Positions 49,454-57,967 of a DNA stretch of 59,349 nt are shown here, piece by piece (the stretch's first letter is position 1; each line of letters begins with the position of its first letter). The stretch spans positions 1-59,349 of the forward strand of contig JAIELG010000005.1 in NCBI GenBank assembly GCA_019753155.1. The letters are read 5' to 3'. A program made the position numbers and the translations under genes. The notes below the pieces were generated by a model, which searched no databases, was not told where the DNA came from, and worked only from the letters and a program-made list of their open reading frames with translations. Source of the DNA: Burkholderiales bacterium. Lineage in GTDB: Bacteria; Pseudomonadota; Gammaproteobacteria; Burkholderiales; JABEVD01.

Positions 49454-50068
49454 ATGGCATGGGTATATGACAATCCGCTGGGGACGCTGACCGATGTGCA
49501 GCAGAACAAGGTGGCGCAGGATTTGTGGGAGCTGGAGAAGCTGGGTGGCCTGACGGAAGACAACAACAAGCTGCCTGTTCCTGTGGTGTGGCTCCTGGTG
49601 TTGACGATTCTGACGGCGTTCGCGATCACGTTTCCGCTGTGGGGCCAGAGGCCGACTGCTGCGATATACGAGGAGCAGGTCAAGCTGATGGATACGCCGG
49701 AGATCCAGGCGATCAAGGACGACAAGGCGGCGATGAAGGCGATCGAAGACAAGGTGATTCCGACCAGCAAGTATTCTGCGCTGATTGTGCGTCACCCTGT
49801 GACGATGGACGACCTGCGGATCATCAAGCCGCAGATTGAGGCGCTGGAGAAGGCCGGGAAGGATCTGGAGGAATACAACGTGATCGGCAATCAGGTTGCG
49901 CTGGCGAACTTCGAGGGGAACCGGAAGGAAGACGGATCGAAGACGCGCAAGCAGCCGTGGTGGGACAAGGGATACACGATCGACGTGTTCTACCTGACGG
50001 CGTTCTGCGTGTCGGTGATGGTGGTGGTGAAGCGCCTGCCGCCTTCGACCTGGCAGCCGAAGCACTGA
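49454..50068 (+). CDS. haem-less CcoP-like two-helix membrane protein
   Basis: This 204-aa protein occupies the ccoP position but has no CxxCH. Residues 33-67 (LTEDNNKLPVPVVWL to FPLWGQRP) resemble the CcoP N-terminus (an NN.LP..W motif before helix 1). A charged ~105-aa region follows, then a second helix (about 173-197) after WWDKGY. A shorter relative with the same two ends is encoded at 57286-57693. Its job may be structural, with electrons delivered by separate cytochromes. Confidence 0.7.
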   Translation: MAWVYDNPLGTLTDVQQNKVAQDLWELEKLGGLTEDNNKLPVPVVWLLVLTILTAFAITFPLWGQRPTAAIYEEQVKLMDTPEIQAIKDDKAAMKAIEDKVIPTSKYSALIVRHPVTMDDLRIIKPQIEALEKAGKDLEEYNVIGNQVALANFEGNRKEDGSKTRKQPWWDKGYTIDVFYLTAFCVSVMVVVKRLPPSTWQPKH

Positions 50069-50091
50069 TAATAAACTGGGAGGAGAATGCA

Positions 50092-50217
50092 ATGATAGAA
50101 CTCGATAATGGTCCTGTAGCGCTGGCGTTGATCATCGCGGTAGCGTATATTGCGCCGTTCATATACAGTCTGGTCGTGGACAATTACGACAAGAAGAATC
50201 CGCAGATTCGGGATTGA
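50092..50217 (+). CDS. 41-aa single-helix membrane peptide
   Basis: MIELDNGPVALALIIAVAYI continues to APFIYSLVVDNYDKKNPQIRD: one helix and a charged tail. GGGAGGAG lies 7-8 nt upstream. It is the last gene before the terminator of the core oxidase operon. Size and place suit a small cbb3 subunit. The sequence is not one that I recognise. Confidence 0.72.
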   Translation: MIELDNGPVALALIIAVAYIAPFIYSLVVDNYDKKNPQIRD

Positions 50218-50237
50218 AGCAGGCTCGAAGGAAGAGA

Positions 50238-50267
50238 CAATGCCGCTTGGAGCGGCATTGTTTTTTT
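50238..50267 (+). terminator. terminator of the core oxidase operon
   Basis: A 9-bp perfect stem CAATGCCGC/GCGGCATTG with a TTGGA loop is followed by seven T. Confidence 0.95.
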
Positions 50268-50317
50268 GTGGCACAATGAAACCAGGCGTTGTTTGGCCTG
50301 TCCAATAAGCATCTGGA

Positions 50318-50590
50318 ATGAGCGGTTCAACAGCAGTGCAGCAGCAATTGTCGCCGAAGCTCGATTTGAGCATAGAGGGAATGAACAGCCAGGAATTCAG
50401 CGTGGGCGTGTTCTACTTCATGCTGGTCGGGATTGCGGTGTTCTCGGCGATCATCTATTTTTTTATGCGGTCGGCGAAGGGCGCCAGGATGCGCACCGGG
50501 GAGAAGCTGATGTTCGGCGCCATCATCCTCGGCGTAGTGATCGCCGTCCTCTTCGGCGCCACCCAGATGGTCTTCGACTACCTTTTTTAG
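50318..50590 (+). CDS. small two-helix membrane protein
   Basis: This 90-aa protein has a polar N-terminus with helices at about 28-49 and 64-88. The family is unrecognised. It opens the second oxidase-associated operon, 11 nt before the next gene. It may be an accessory or assembly factor. Confidence 0.65.
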   Translation: MSGSTAVQQQLSPKLDLSIEGMNSQEFSVGVFYFMLVGIAVFSAIIYFFMRSAKGARMRTGEKLMFGAIILGVVIAVLFGATQMVFDYLF

Positions 50591-50600
50591 GAGCAATGAA

Positions 50601-50894
50601 ATGTACGACTATATCAACGGCTATCTCGAATCGCTGGGCGATGGATGGAGCATTTATCTCTGGCTTATTGCAGGGGCATTGATCATCCTGGCCTGCATTT
50701 ACTGGATCATATGGGCGAAGAAGAACGAGCAGTTCGACGAGGACATCAAATACGTCATCTTCCAGGAAGACGATGTGGACAAGATGACGCGCGAGGAATA
50801 CCAGAAGAGCCGCGAAGTGATCAAGACGCAGATAGCGAGACGCGAGGAAGTGCTGGAACAGGAGAGGCTGAAAAAACAGGGAAGCGCGACCTAG
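50601..50894 (+). CDS. CcoS-like small membrane protein
   Basis: This 97-aa protein has one helix (about 18-38) followed by IWAKKNEQFDEDIKYVIFQEDD, which resembles the CcoS pattern (a hydrophobic helix, then a GQFDD..ILFDDD-like acidic stretch). It then has a longer helical tail rich in Glu and Lys. CcoS helps insert cofactors into CcoN in other bacteria. The similarity is partial, so the assignment is tentative. Confidence 0.55.
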   Translation: MYDYINGYLESLGDGWSIYLWLIAGALIILACIYWIIWAKKNEQFDEDIKYVIFQEDDVDKMTREEYQKSREVIKTQIARREEVLEQERLKKQGSAT

Positions 50895-51386
50895 ATGCGG
50901 CGGGGAGAAAAAGGGATACTGATCCTCATCGCCGTCGTCGTGGGCGGCATGATGCTCAGGAATCTGTGGTCAGTGCTGGACGGCGGGGAAAAGGACAAGG
51001 GGATTCCGTTCTACAGCAGCCTGTCCGAAGCCGAAGGCAGGAAGGCATTGCGCCTGATTCACGACAGCCGCTGCAAGGACTGCCATTCCCTTTGGGGCGC
51101 TACTGCAAGCATGATGCAGAATGTGCCTGCGCCGAGGCTGGACGGGATAGGCTCCATACGGGACGAGGCATGGTTTTACCAGTACCTGTCATCCTCCGAT
51201 CCGCAGTCCATTCTGCCTTCGCGGCTGAAAAAGGAATTCAGGATGCCCTCCTTCGCAAGCCTGCCGGAAGCTGACAGGAAGGAATTGGCTGCCTATCTCG
51301 CCAGCCTGAAAGTCAAGAACTGGTACCTGGCTGAAACCAGGAAATCGGAATACGAAAAACTGACAGGGAAGGCATACAGCCCATGA
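50895..51386 (+). CDS. membrane-anchored monohaem cytochrome c
   Basis: This 163-aa protein has an N-terminal anchor (about 8-28) and C60-K-D-C63-H64 as the haem site. A FRMPSF segment near residue 120 offers the axial Met. It starts directly after the previous stop and overlaps the next gene by 4 nt. It may donate electrons to the CcoN/CcoO core in place of CcoP. Confidence 0.85.
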   Translation: MRRGEKGILILIAVVVGGMMLRNLWSVLDGGEKDKGIPFYSSLSEAEGRKALRLIHDSRCKDCHSLWGATASMMQNVPAPRLDGIGSIRDEAWFYQYLSSSDPQSILPSRLKKEFRMPSFASLPEADRKELAAYLASLKVKNWYLAETRKSEYEKLTGKAYSP

Positions 51387-51832
51387 TTACTCAGCGCCAC
51401 AAGGATGGAATGCTGGCATTGTTCCTGGGGTTTACCATAAACTTTTTCGGGGACAGGTTGCTGGGCGTTCACATCGAATTGTTCCACGGCCTGTCGACCT
51501 TCAGTTTCCTGTGGTTTCTCGATGTGTTCGTGCTGCCGTTTTTCGCTGGGTTCTGCGTGGCGCTCGTATTCGGTCTGGGTGGAAAGTGGATGTGCTACTT
51601 CCCGCCTCTCGCCGTCAGGTTGCTCAGTTATTACCTGTTCACGATCGATTACTGGACGGTGCCCGAGGGTCATCACCTGATGCCCATGGGATGGTGGGGA
51701 TTTTTCGTCATCCTGGCCATCGAGGCGTCCGCGTTCGGCGGCATACTCGGCGAAGTTTACGTCAAGAGCACATACGGCAGAAGGCCGCGCGAGCTGCTCT
51801 ACAAATCCAAGCAATCCTCCGATGAGAAGTGA
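51383..51832 (+). CDS. membrane protein of unknown function
   Basis: This 149-aa protein has about four hydrophobic helices and several aromatic residues and His (VPEGHHLMPMGWWGFF). I do not recognise a family. It is translationally coupled on both sides. Confidence 0.65.
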   Translation: MITQRHKDGMLALFLGFTINFFGDRLLGVHIELFHGLSTFSFLWFLDVFVLPFFAGFCVALVFGLGGKWMCYFPPLAVRLLSYYLFTIDYWTVPEGHHLMPMGWWGFFVILAIEASAFGGILGEVYVKSTYGRRPRELLYKSKQSSDEK

Positions 51833-52832
51833 ATCGACGGCGCGCGTTCCATCGCAGGAAGAGCGGGAAAAAAGAAAGAATTACCTGCTTGCGACGCTCG
51901 TGACCTGCATTGCGGTCGTCTTCATAGGTAGCGTGGTTCATGTCGTCAAGATGGGGGCGAACCGCATCGAGGAGATGCGCGGCAAGTCGACTTACGATCT
52001 GAAACTCGTCAAGGCGCATACCCGCGCATCAGGGGAGGAAATATCGACCCATGAGAAGAACGAAGCCGGACTCGATCGGAAAGGCTATACCGTGGCGGAT
52101 GCGGATGCGCTCCTGAGCCCGGATCAATGGAAAATGCTGGATACCATGATCGTGATTCCCGCAGGCCCGTTCCGCATGGGTACGGATATGGAGCGCGCCG
52201 ACCCGCAGAACGGACCCGAGCATGTGGTCGATCTGCCTGCCTACAAAATGGATAAATATCCGGTGACGAACGCCCAGTATGCGCGCTTTGTCGCAGCGAC
52301 GGGCTACAGGACGCCGCTGGACTGGAAGGACGGGAAGATCCCGAACGGACTCAAGCTCCATCCCGTGACGATGGTGACCTGGAGCGACGCGAATGCGTAT
52401 GCGAAATGGGCGCATAAGCGCCTTCCCACCGAAGCCGAATGGGAAAAGGCCGCAAGGGGAAGCGACGGCAGGCGCTGGCCGTGGGGCAACACCATGGATC
52501 CTTCCCGGCTCAATACCTACAATACCGTGGGCAGTACATCCGATGTCACGAAATACCCAGGCGGCGTGAGTCCATACGGCCTCATGGATATGGCGGGCAA
52601 TGTCAACGAGTGGACTTCGTCCGATTTTCTGCCCTACCAGGACAGCAAGGCTTCCCTGGACCTGTTCGATGTCGGAGGGGGAAGCCGGACGCGCGAAATC
52701 CATTTCAAGGTGCTGCGCGGCGGCACATGGCGCAGCGATCCGTTCTCCACGCAGACTTTCCACAGGAATTTTTCACTTCCCAATTACGCATCGGATTTCT
52801 ATGGTTTCCGATGTGTGAGCGACGTTAAATAG
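51822..52832 (+). CDS. membrane-anchored SUMF1/FGE-fold protein
   Basis: This 336-aa protein has one N-terminal helix (about 20-42) and a formylglycine-generating-enzyme fold from about 107 (IPAGPFRMGTD) to the end (YGFRCVSDVK), with KYPVTNAQYARFV, RLPTEAEWEKAARG and GLMDMAGNVNEWTSS. The two catalytic cysteines of true FGE (YCxxxC region) are absent; the matching stretch reads TFHRNFSLPN. So it probably does not make formylglycine. NirV and PvdO are examples of such family members with other roles. Its place among oxidase assembly genes is unexplained. Confidence 0.85.
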   Translation: MRSESTARVPSQEEREKRKNYLLATLVTCIAVVFIGSVVHVVKMGANRIEEMRGKSTYDLKLVKAHTRASGEEISTHEKNEAGLDRKGYTVADADALLSPDQWKMLDTMIVIPAGPFRMGTDMERADPQNGPEHVVDLPAYKMDKYPVTNAQYARFVAATGYRTPLDWKDGKIPNGLKLHPVTMVTWSDANAYAKWAHKRLPTEAEWEKAARGSDGRRWPWGNTMDPSRLNTYNTVGSTSDVTKYPGGVSPYGLMDMAGNVNEWTSSDFLPYQDSKASLDLFDVGGGSRTREIHFKVLRGGTWRSDPFSTQTFHRNFSLPNYASDFYGFRCVSDVK

Positions 52833-52841
52833 AGGAGTCCG

Positions 52842-53072
52842 ATGCGCATCAAACTTGTCAAACTGTCCATGCTCCTTGTCCTGCTCCAATCGAGGGCGAG
52901 CTTTGCACTCGACAGCTACCGCTACATGCATGTGTCCTTCAACACGATCTGGTACATTTTCATCGGATTGATGCTGGTCATCCTGTTTCCTTTCTTTCTG
53001 ATGGCCTACCTGGCATGGTATTACTCCGGCAGGAAAGCTGCGGAAAAATCTCGGGCGGAGGATGACAAGTGA
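52842..53072 (+). CDS. small membrane protein with signal-like N-terminus
   Basis: This 76-aa protein has a hydrophobic N-terminus that may be a cleaved signal (ending near SFA), then one helix (about 35-60) and a charged C-terminus. No family is recognised. It overlaps the next gene by 4 nt. Confidence 0.6.
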   Translation: MRIKLVKLSMLLVLLQSRASFALDSYRYMHVSFNTIWYIFIGLMLVILFPFFLMAYLAWYYSGRKAAEKSRAEDDK

Positions 53073-53413
53073 AATTTATCAGCTTTTTTGCACTGCTTTT
53101 CGCATTGTGCGCCCCCGGATTGACGATACAGAGCGCGCACGCGGCGGAATCCAATCTCCAGATAGCAGAATCGTTCAACAAGGGCGGCGAAGCGCAGAAC
53201 CCGAACGACCCGACCGACAGGAAAAAACGGGAAATCATGTTCGTCATGGGCATACCGCTGCTCATCATGCTGATTGCAACGGCGGCTCTCGGCGTGGCGA
53301 TGGGGGTGTTCGGGAAAAAGGTTTTCGTCGTCCACATGGTCATGGCGTCCCTGAGTCTTTGTCTTGCGGTTGTACATGCCATTGTCGGACTCGTCTGGTT
53401 TTTCCCCTTCTGA
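53069..53413 (+). CDS. small exported membrane protein
   Basis: This 114-aa protein starts with GTG. A Sec signal (ending HAA) is followed by a polar segment (NKGGEAQNPNDPTDRKKRE) and two helices with His in the second (VVHMVMASLSLCLAVVHAIV). The two His could be haem or metal ligands. The family is unknown. Confidence 0.6.
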   Translation: MKFISFFALLFALCAPGLTIQSAHAAESNLQIAESFNKGGEAQNPNDPTDRKKREIMFVMGIPLLIMLIATAALGVAMGVFGKKVFVVHMVMASLSLCLAVVHAIVGLVWFFPF

Positions 53414-53426
53414 GGCGGGAATAGCA

Positions 53427-55994
53427 TTGGAGGAAGCCAAGTCCCCCTGGTGGGTCGTTCTCGCCCTGCTGTACACCGCATCCGGCATTACAGGCGTGGC
53501 TTACGAAGTGCTGTGGGCGAGGATGCTCTCCCTGCAATTCGGCGCCAGCACGTTCGGCGTAGTGTTTACGGTCACGGCATTCATGGCGGGACTGGGATTG
53601 GGAAGTCTTCTTGGGATGCGCTGGAAGGTGAAGAATCCGGTGCTCGTTTTCTCCTGCCTGGAGATCGGGGTCGCGTTCTATTCGCTTGTTCTGCCTTCCC
53701 TGCTTCAGTTCACCACTTCCGGAATCGAGTCGCTCGCATCCCGACTGGATCTCTTTTTCTGGTTCGGGTTGCAGGGAATTACCTCGGTTACGCTGTTGAT
53801 GGTACCGGCGGTAGCCATGGGGGCGAGTTTCCCCATGGTGTTGAGCGCAATCGGCGGAACCCGCCTCAAGCTCGGGACGCTATACGGACTCAATACTGCC
53901 GGGGCTGCATTCGGTGCGTTGCTGCCGCTTGCGCTCCTGCCCGAACTGGGGTGGACCTGGGCGATCAGGCTCGTGGCCGCAATCGGATTCGTCATCGGGG
54001 CAGGCGGCATTATTCTTTCGCGGAACATCGAAACGAAGGCGTTCGAGTCGATCGGACAGGCATTTCCGGGGAGATGGCTGCCCTATGCCGGAATAGGCGC
54101 GTCCAGCCTGATGCTCCAGGTCGGATGGACGAGGCTGTACAGCCTCGTGCTGCTGCGTACGGAATACGTGCTTGCCGTGATTCTCGCCGTTTACCTGGTG
54201 GGTATGGGACTCGGCAGCCTTCTGTCGCGGCGCAGGGAATACTGGCTCACCTTGCTGCCGTGCCTTGCTGCGGGATTCACCGTATTGAGCCTCTGGCTTT
54301 TTCCGGCCTATTCCGCCTGGGTCGAGGCGGCGAAATTCGGCTCGCTGCATGATGCGCTCATGGGAGAGGGCGGGGCGATCGCGCTGATGACGCTCCCCGT
54401 GACGCTTGCCCTGGGCGCATGGCTGCCCTTGCTGAATGCGAGGTATGATGCGAGCGGCGCATGGCTCTACGGCATCAATTCCATGGGCGCGGCCATGGGC
54501 GCCCTGCTGGGCGGTTTCGTGCTGGTTCCCCTGTTCGGCACGGCAGCCACCATTGCGATCGCGGGAATCGGTTTTCTGGTTTTCGGCTTTGCCTGGGGCG
54601 CGCGCCGGGTTGCATGGGTTGCCATTCCGGCAGTGTTGCTTTGCGCCTACCCGGTCCTGGATTTTCCCGAAGTTGCCCGCCTGATGCCGAAAGCGCAGGC
54701 AGGGAGCGTGGACCTTTACCGTTACGAGGACGCGCTTACCGTCACCCATGTCGTAAAGGATGGAGATGGCCAGCGGCTTCTTCTCACGGATTTGCAGCGC
54801 ATGGATGCATCGACCGATCCGGCTGCGGTGCTCGCCCAGAAAAACCAGGCCCGCCTGCCGCTTCTGCTGCACCCGGGTGCGCGTTCCATTCTTTTCCTGG
54901 GATTGGGGACGGGGATATCGGCTGCCGGCTCTCTTCCCTATCCGGGGTTGAAAAGAGAGGCGGTGGAGCTTTCGAAAGGGGCCATCGATTCCGCCGGAAC
55001 CTGGTTCGCAGGATCGAATCAGGACGTGATGAAAATCATGAAAGTGCATCGGGACGATGCGAGGCATTTCCTGAACGCGTCGACCGGACAATACGACGTG
55101 ATCGTGGGCGACCTGTTTCATCCCGACCTCGCCGGGGTGGGCCCCCTGCTTTCCGTGCAGCAATTCGAGCATGCGCGTGCGCGCCTGACGGAAGACGGGA
55201 TCTTCGTGCAATGGTTGGCGCTCAACCAGTTCGACCCGGCCTCGCTGGAAGTCGTGCTGAGGAGTTTCAGGGAGGTTTATCCCAATGCCGTGCTCTTCGT
55301 GGACGGCATGCATCTTGCCCTGGTCGGCCCGCAGGGCAGGCTTGCAACAGTTGCGGAGATGAGAGCGAATCTTTCCGGACTGGGCGAATCGGCAGGACGG
55401 GATGCGACGGGCGGCGAAGGCTTGTGGACCTGGCTCGGGCGCTATTGGGGGCCGATCATGGCGGGCCCGGGGGCGATCCAGGACGAGTGGTCCCCATATA
55501 TCGAATTCAGCCTGCCGAAAGCGCGCTTCGAGGGCGGGATGGACATGTCCCGCGTGCTGGGGATGCTGCTCAGGGGGCGACCCGGCGTGCATGATGCCGC
55601 AGGCGCTTTCGGGGTCGATGGCCCGGACGGAAAATCCTTCGAACGCGCCTATATCGGGAGCGAGCTTGCGGCGAGGAGCTGGATCGCATTTTTGCGGGGA
55701 GACGACATGATGGCCCTGAAGCTCAGACGATACGCCTACCAGGCCAACCCGAAAGATCGCTGGATTGCATCCACGCTCGCTGATAATATGATGGCTACTT
55801 TGCCACAGGCAATCGAACACGGCATGGACAGGAAAACGGCCCTGCAGAAAATACTCGAAATTTATCCGGACGATGTCGAAGCGCTCAGGGAGATGATGCG
55901 GCTCGAAAACGCTTCGGGTAATCGTGAAGTCGGGAAAACGTATCGCTTGCGGCTCCTGGCAGCATCCCCGCTGGACAAGGAAGCGAAGCCTTGA
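53427..55994 (+). CDS. integral-membrane spermidine-synthase-like protein
   Basis: This 855-aa protein has about 12-14 membrane helices in the first 420 residues (starting VLALLYTASGITGVAYEVLW). A soluble SAM-dependent SpeE-like domain follows with FLGLGTGISAAGS and QYDVIVGDLFHPDLAG, then a helical C-terminal region. Polyamine synthesis is doubtful, because the SpeE domain lacks an obvious catalytic GGG-D-G pattern. Similar fused proteins are of unknown function. The TTG at 53427 lies after GAGGCGGGA and just before the first helix; an ATG at 53364 would add 21 residues and overlap the previous gene. Confidence 0.75.
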   Translation: MEEAKSPWWVVLALLYTASGITGVAYEVLWARMLSLQFGASTFGVVFTVTAFMAGLGLGSLLGMRWKVKNPVLVFSCLEIGVAFYSLVLPSLLQFTTSGIESLASRLDLFFWFGLQGITSVTLLMVPAVAMGASFPMVLSAIGGTRLKLGTLYGLNTAGAAFGALLPLALLPELGWTWAIRLVAAIGFVIGAGGIILSRNIETKAFESIGQAFPGRWLPYAGIGASSLMLQVGWTRLYSLVLLRTEYVLAVILAVYLVGMGLGSLLSRRREYWLTLLPCLAAGFTVLSLWLFPAYSAWVEAAKFGSLHDALMGEGGAIALMTLPVTLALGAWLPLLNARYDASGAWLYGINSMGAAMGALLGGFVLVPLFGTAATIAIAGIGFLVFGFAWGARRVAWVAIPAVLLCAYPVLDFPEVARLMPKAQAGSVDLYRYEDALTVTHVVKDGDGQRLLLTDLQRMDASTDPAAVLAQKNQARLPLLLHPGARSILFLGLGTGISAAGSLPYPGLKREAVELSKGAIDSAGTWFAGSNQDVMKIMKVHRDDARHFLNASTGQYDVIVGDLFHPDLAGVGPLLSVQQFEHARARLTEDGIFVQWLALNQFDPASLEVVLRSFREVYPNAVLFVDGMHLALVGPQGRLATVAEMRANLSGLGESAGRDATGGEGLWTWLGRYWGPIMAGPGAIQDEWSPYIEFSLPKARFEGGMDMSRVLGMLLRGRPGVHDAAGAFGVDGPDGKSFERAYIGSELAARSWIAFLRGDDMMALKLRRYAYQANPKDRWIASTLADNMMATLPQAIEHGMDRKTALQKILEIYPDDVEALREMMRLENASGNREVGKTYRLRLLAASPLDKEAKP

Positions 55995-57289
55995 ACGACG
56001 CCATTTCGAAGATCCCGGTCAAGGTGATCGGGACTGCAAAGCCGGGGTTGAAGCTGCACCTTGCGCGCAGGGCGGTCCAGGCCGCCACAATCGCCTTTGC
56101 AATATTGATCCCGGCAAGCGGGCTGTTCCGCATCGATCCCGTGGCAGGCGCTTTCGTCGTGCTGAACCGCCAGATATGGTTTTCGGACTTCTTCCTGATG
56201 TCCGGACTCTGGATCATGGTGGCCACCAGCGCCGTCATGCTTTATTCCGTTGCCGGGACGGTGTTCTGCGGCTGGTCATGTCCGCAGAACACGATGGCGG
56301 AATGGGCCAATTACATGACCCACAAGCTTCTGGGCAAGCGCGCCAACGTGAGTCTGGAAGGCAGCGCCCCGGTCGTTGCGGCGTCCAAGAAAAAAACGCT
56401 CAACTGGATCCTGCTCGGGGCATCCTTCCTTGCGGCTGCGCTTTTCTTCGGGATCATCCCCTTGTTCTATTTTTATCCTCCTCAGATCGTCTGGTCTTTC
56501 ATCACCTTCGATCCCGATCCGCATCTGGCAAAATCCCTGCATTACATCTATTTCGTCTGCGTCGTGATCATCCTGCTCGACATTTCCGTGATCCGGCATT
56601 TCTGGTGCAGGTTTTCCTGCATCTACAGGGTATGGCAGCATTCCTTCAAAACGAAGCAGACGCTTCATGTGCTCTACGACGCAAGCCGGTCCGCGGACTG
56701 CGCGAAATGCAATTATTGCGTCACGGCCTGCTTTATCGACATCGATCCGAGAAAAACGGAGCTTTACGATAGCTGCATCAATTGCGGGGAATGCATCAAT
56801 GCCTGCGACAGGCTGCATGCGAGAGACGGGGTGAAAGGCCTTTTGCGCTTCGAGATGGGGGAGAGAAAGCAGTCCAAGGCAAGCCGCTTCCGCAACAACG
56901 TGGGCACCCTGATGTCCAGGGTCAACTGGACAGGCCCCATCACGCTGTTCGGGTTTGCGATGTTCGTCTGGGGACTTTACACGTACTCCCCTTTCAATCT
57001 TTCAGTGGACCGGTCAGGCAGCAGCGGGCAGGATTACCAGATCGAGGTCGCCAACAAGCTCTACAAGTCCGCGCAGGTGAGCCTGCATGTCTCGGGGCTT
57101 CCGCGAGGGCATTATCGCCTGGATACGGATCATTTTTCGCTCGGCGGCGCCATGCGCAGGAAAGTCACGCTGCACATCGATCCTGATTTGCCCAGGGGGC
57201 TGCATCGAGTGGTGATCGAGGCCGATTCCGAATCGGGCTGGATTGGCAGCTTCAGAATAGAACATTTATCCGAGCGGGGAATGAAATGA
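55991..57289 (+). CDS. ccoG: CcoG/FixG polyferredoxin
   Basis: This 432-aa membrane protein starts with TTG. About five helices, FCGWSCPQNT at residue 92 on, and two 4Fe-4S motifs (C237 on: CAKCNYCVTAC; C262 on: CINCGECINAC) are present. A periplasmic FixG Ig-like C-terminus follows. CcoG is known to reduce copper for the cbb3 oxidase, and its presence supports the identity of the core enzyme. Confidence 0.93.
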   Translation: MNDAISKIPVKVIGTAKPGLKLHLARRAVQAATIAFAILIPASGLFRIDPVAGAFVVLNRQIWFSDFFLMSGLWIMVATSAVMLYSVAGTVFCGWSCPQNTMAEWANYMTHKLLGKRANVSLEGSAPVVAASKKKTLNWILLGASFLAAALFFGIIPLFYFYPPQIVWSFITFDPDPHLAKSLHYIYFVCVVIILLDISVIRHFWCRFSCIYRVWQHSFKTKQTLHVLYDASRSADCAKCNYCVTACFIDIDPRKTELYDSCINCGECINACDRLHARDGVKGLLRFEMGERKQSKASRFRNNVGTLMSRVNWTGPITLFGFAMFVWGLYTYSPFNLSVDRSGSSGQDYQIEVANKLYKSAQVSLHVSGLPRGHYRLDTDHFSLGGAMRRKVTLHIDPDLPRGLHRVVIEADSESGWIGSFRIEHLSERGMK

Positions 57290-57693
57290 CGAAAGATGGA
57301 GAGGAAGGCGAAAAAAGCGTTCTGGCGCCGGTCGAATCGGAGTGGGGCGAAGCGCCGAAGGACCATTTCGGATATGCTTCCGACGAGGAGCGGCTCAAGA
57401 AGCGCGGGATGGAGGATTGGGAGCTGACGGAATACATTCCGAAATCCCAGAAGAGCGTGCCATACTGGTTCGTTGCGGTTATGGTCGCGGTCCTGCTTGT
57501 CGCGGTGGGCCTGAGCTTTCCTTTCTGGGGGGGGCGGCCGGGGGTGGAGCGGCACTGGCTGGATTGGGGATATGCAGTGGCGCTGGTGTATATTTCAGCG
57601 GGCATCGCTTTTGTTTATTTCATGGTCAATCATCAGGGGCCGCCCAGCGACGAACCCGATGGCAATACGGAGAAGCAGGATGAGAAGGATTGA
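57286..57693 (+). CDS. compact paralogue of the haem-less CcoP-like protein
   Basis: This 135-aa protein has a charged N-terminus, a helix 58-82 ending FPFWGGRPG, then HWLDWGY and a second helix (about 94-115). The 204-aa protein at 49454 has FPLWGQRP after its first helix and WWDKGY before its second, so both share a two-helix frame. Here the 105-aa middle region is missing. It overlaps ccoG by 4 nt. Confidence 0.65.
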   Translation: MTKDGEEGEKSVLAPVESEWGEAPKDHFGYASDEERLKKRGMEDWELTEYIPKSQKSVPYWFVAVMVAVLLVAVGLSFPFWGGRPGVERHWLDWGYAVALVYISAGIAFVYFMVNHQGPPSDEPDGNTEKQDEKD

Positions 57694-57967
57694 GCCTGGG
57701 CTGATAGTTCTGCTCTTCGTTGCCGGATGCACGCCCGCGCCCCAACCTCAATTGCCCGACCCCGGTTCCCAGGGGGCCGCCCTCGTGATGGCGAACTGCA
57801 CCGAGTGTCACGGCGCCCCGATGCCTTCCGTCCATCCCGCGAAAGAATGGGCGGGCGTCCTCAGGCGCATGCAGAACTGGCGCACCACCAAGGGGATGGG
57901 CCCCATACCCGAGAAGGACGTGGCACCGCTGCTTGAATACCTGAAAAGCCACGGGCGGGCGGAATGA
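57680..57967 (+). CDS. monohaem cytochrome c lipoprotein
   Basis: This 95-aa protein has a lipobox LFVAGC (Cys17) and one haem site C40-T-E-C43-H44. An MQNWR segment, RRM and a Met-rich GMGPIP loop are candidates for the axial Met. The ATG at 57680 gives the signal; a longer in-frame reading from 57572 has none. It is probably a periplasmic electron donor tethered to a membrane. Confidence 0.83.
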   Translation: MRRIEPGLIVLLFVAGCTPAPQPQLPDPGSQGAALVMANCTECHGAPMPSVHPAKEWAGVLRRMQNWRTTKGMGPIPEKDVAPLLEYLKSHGRAE

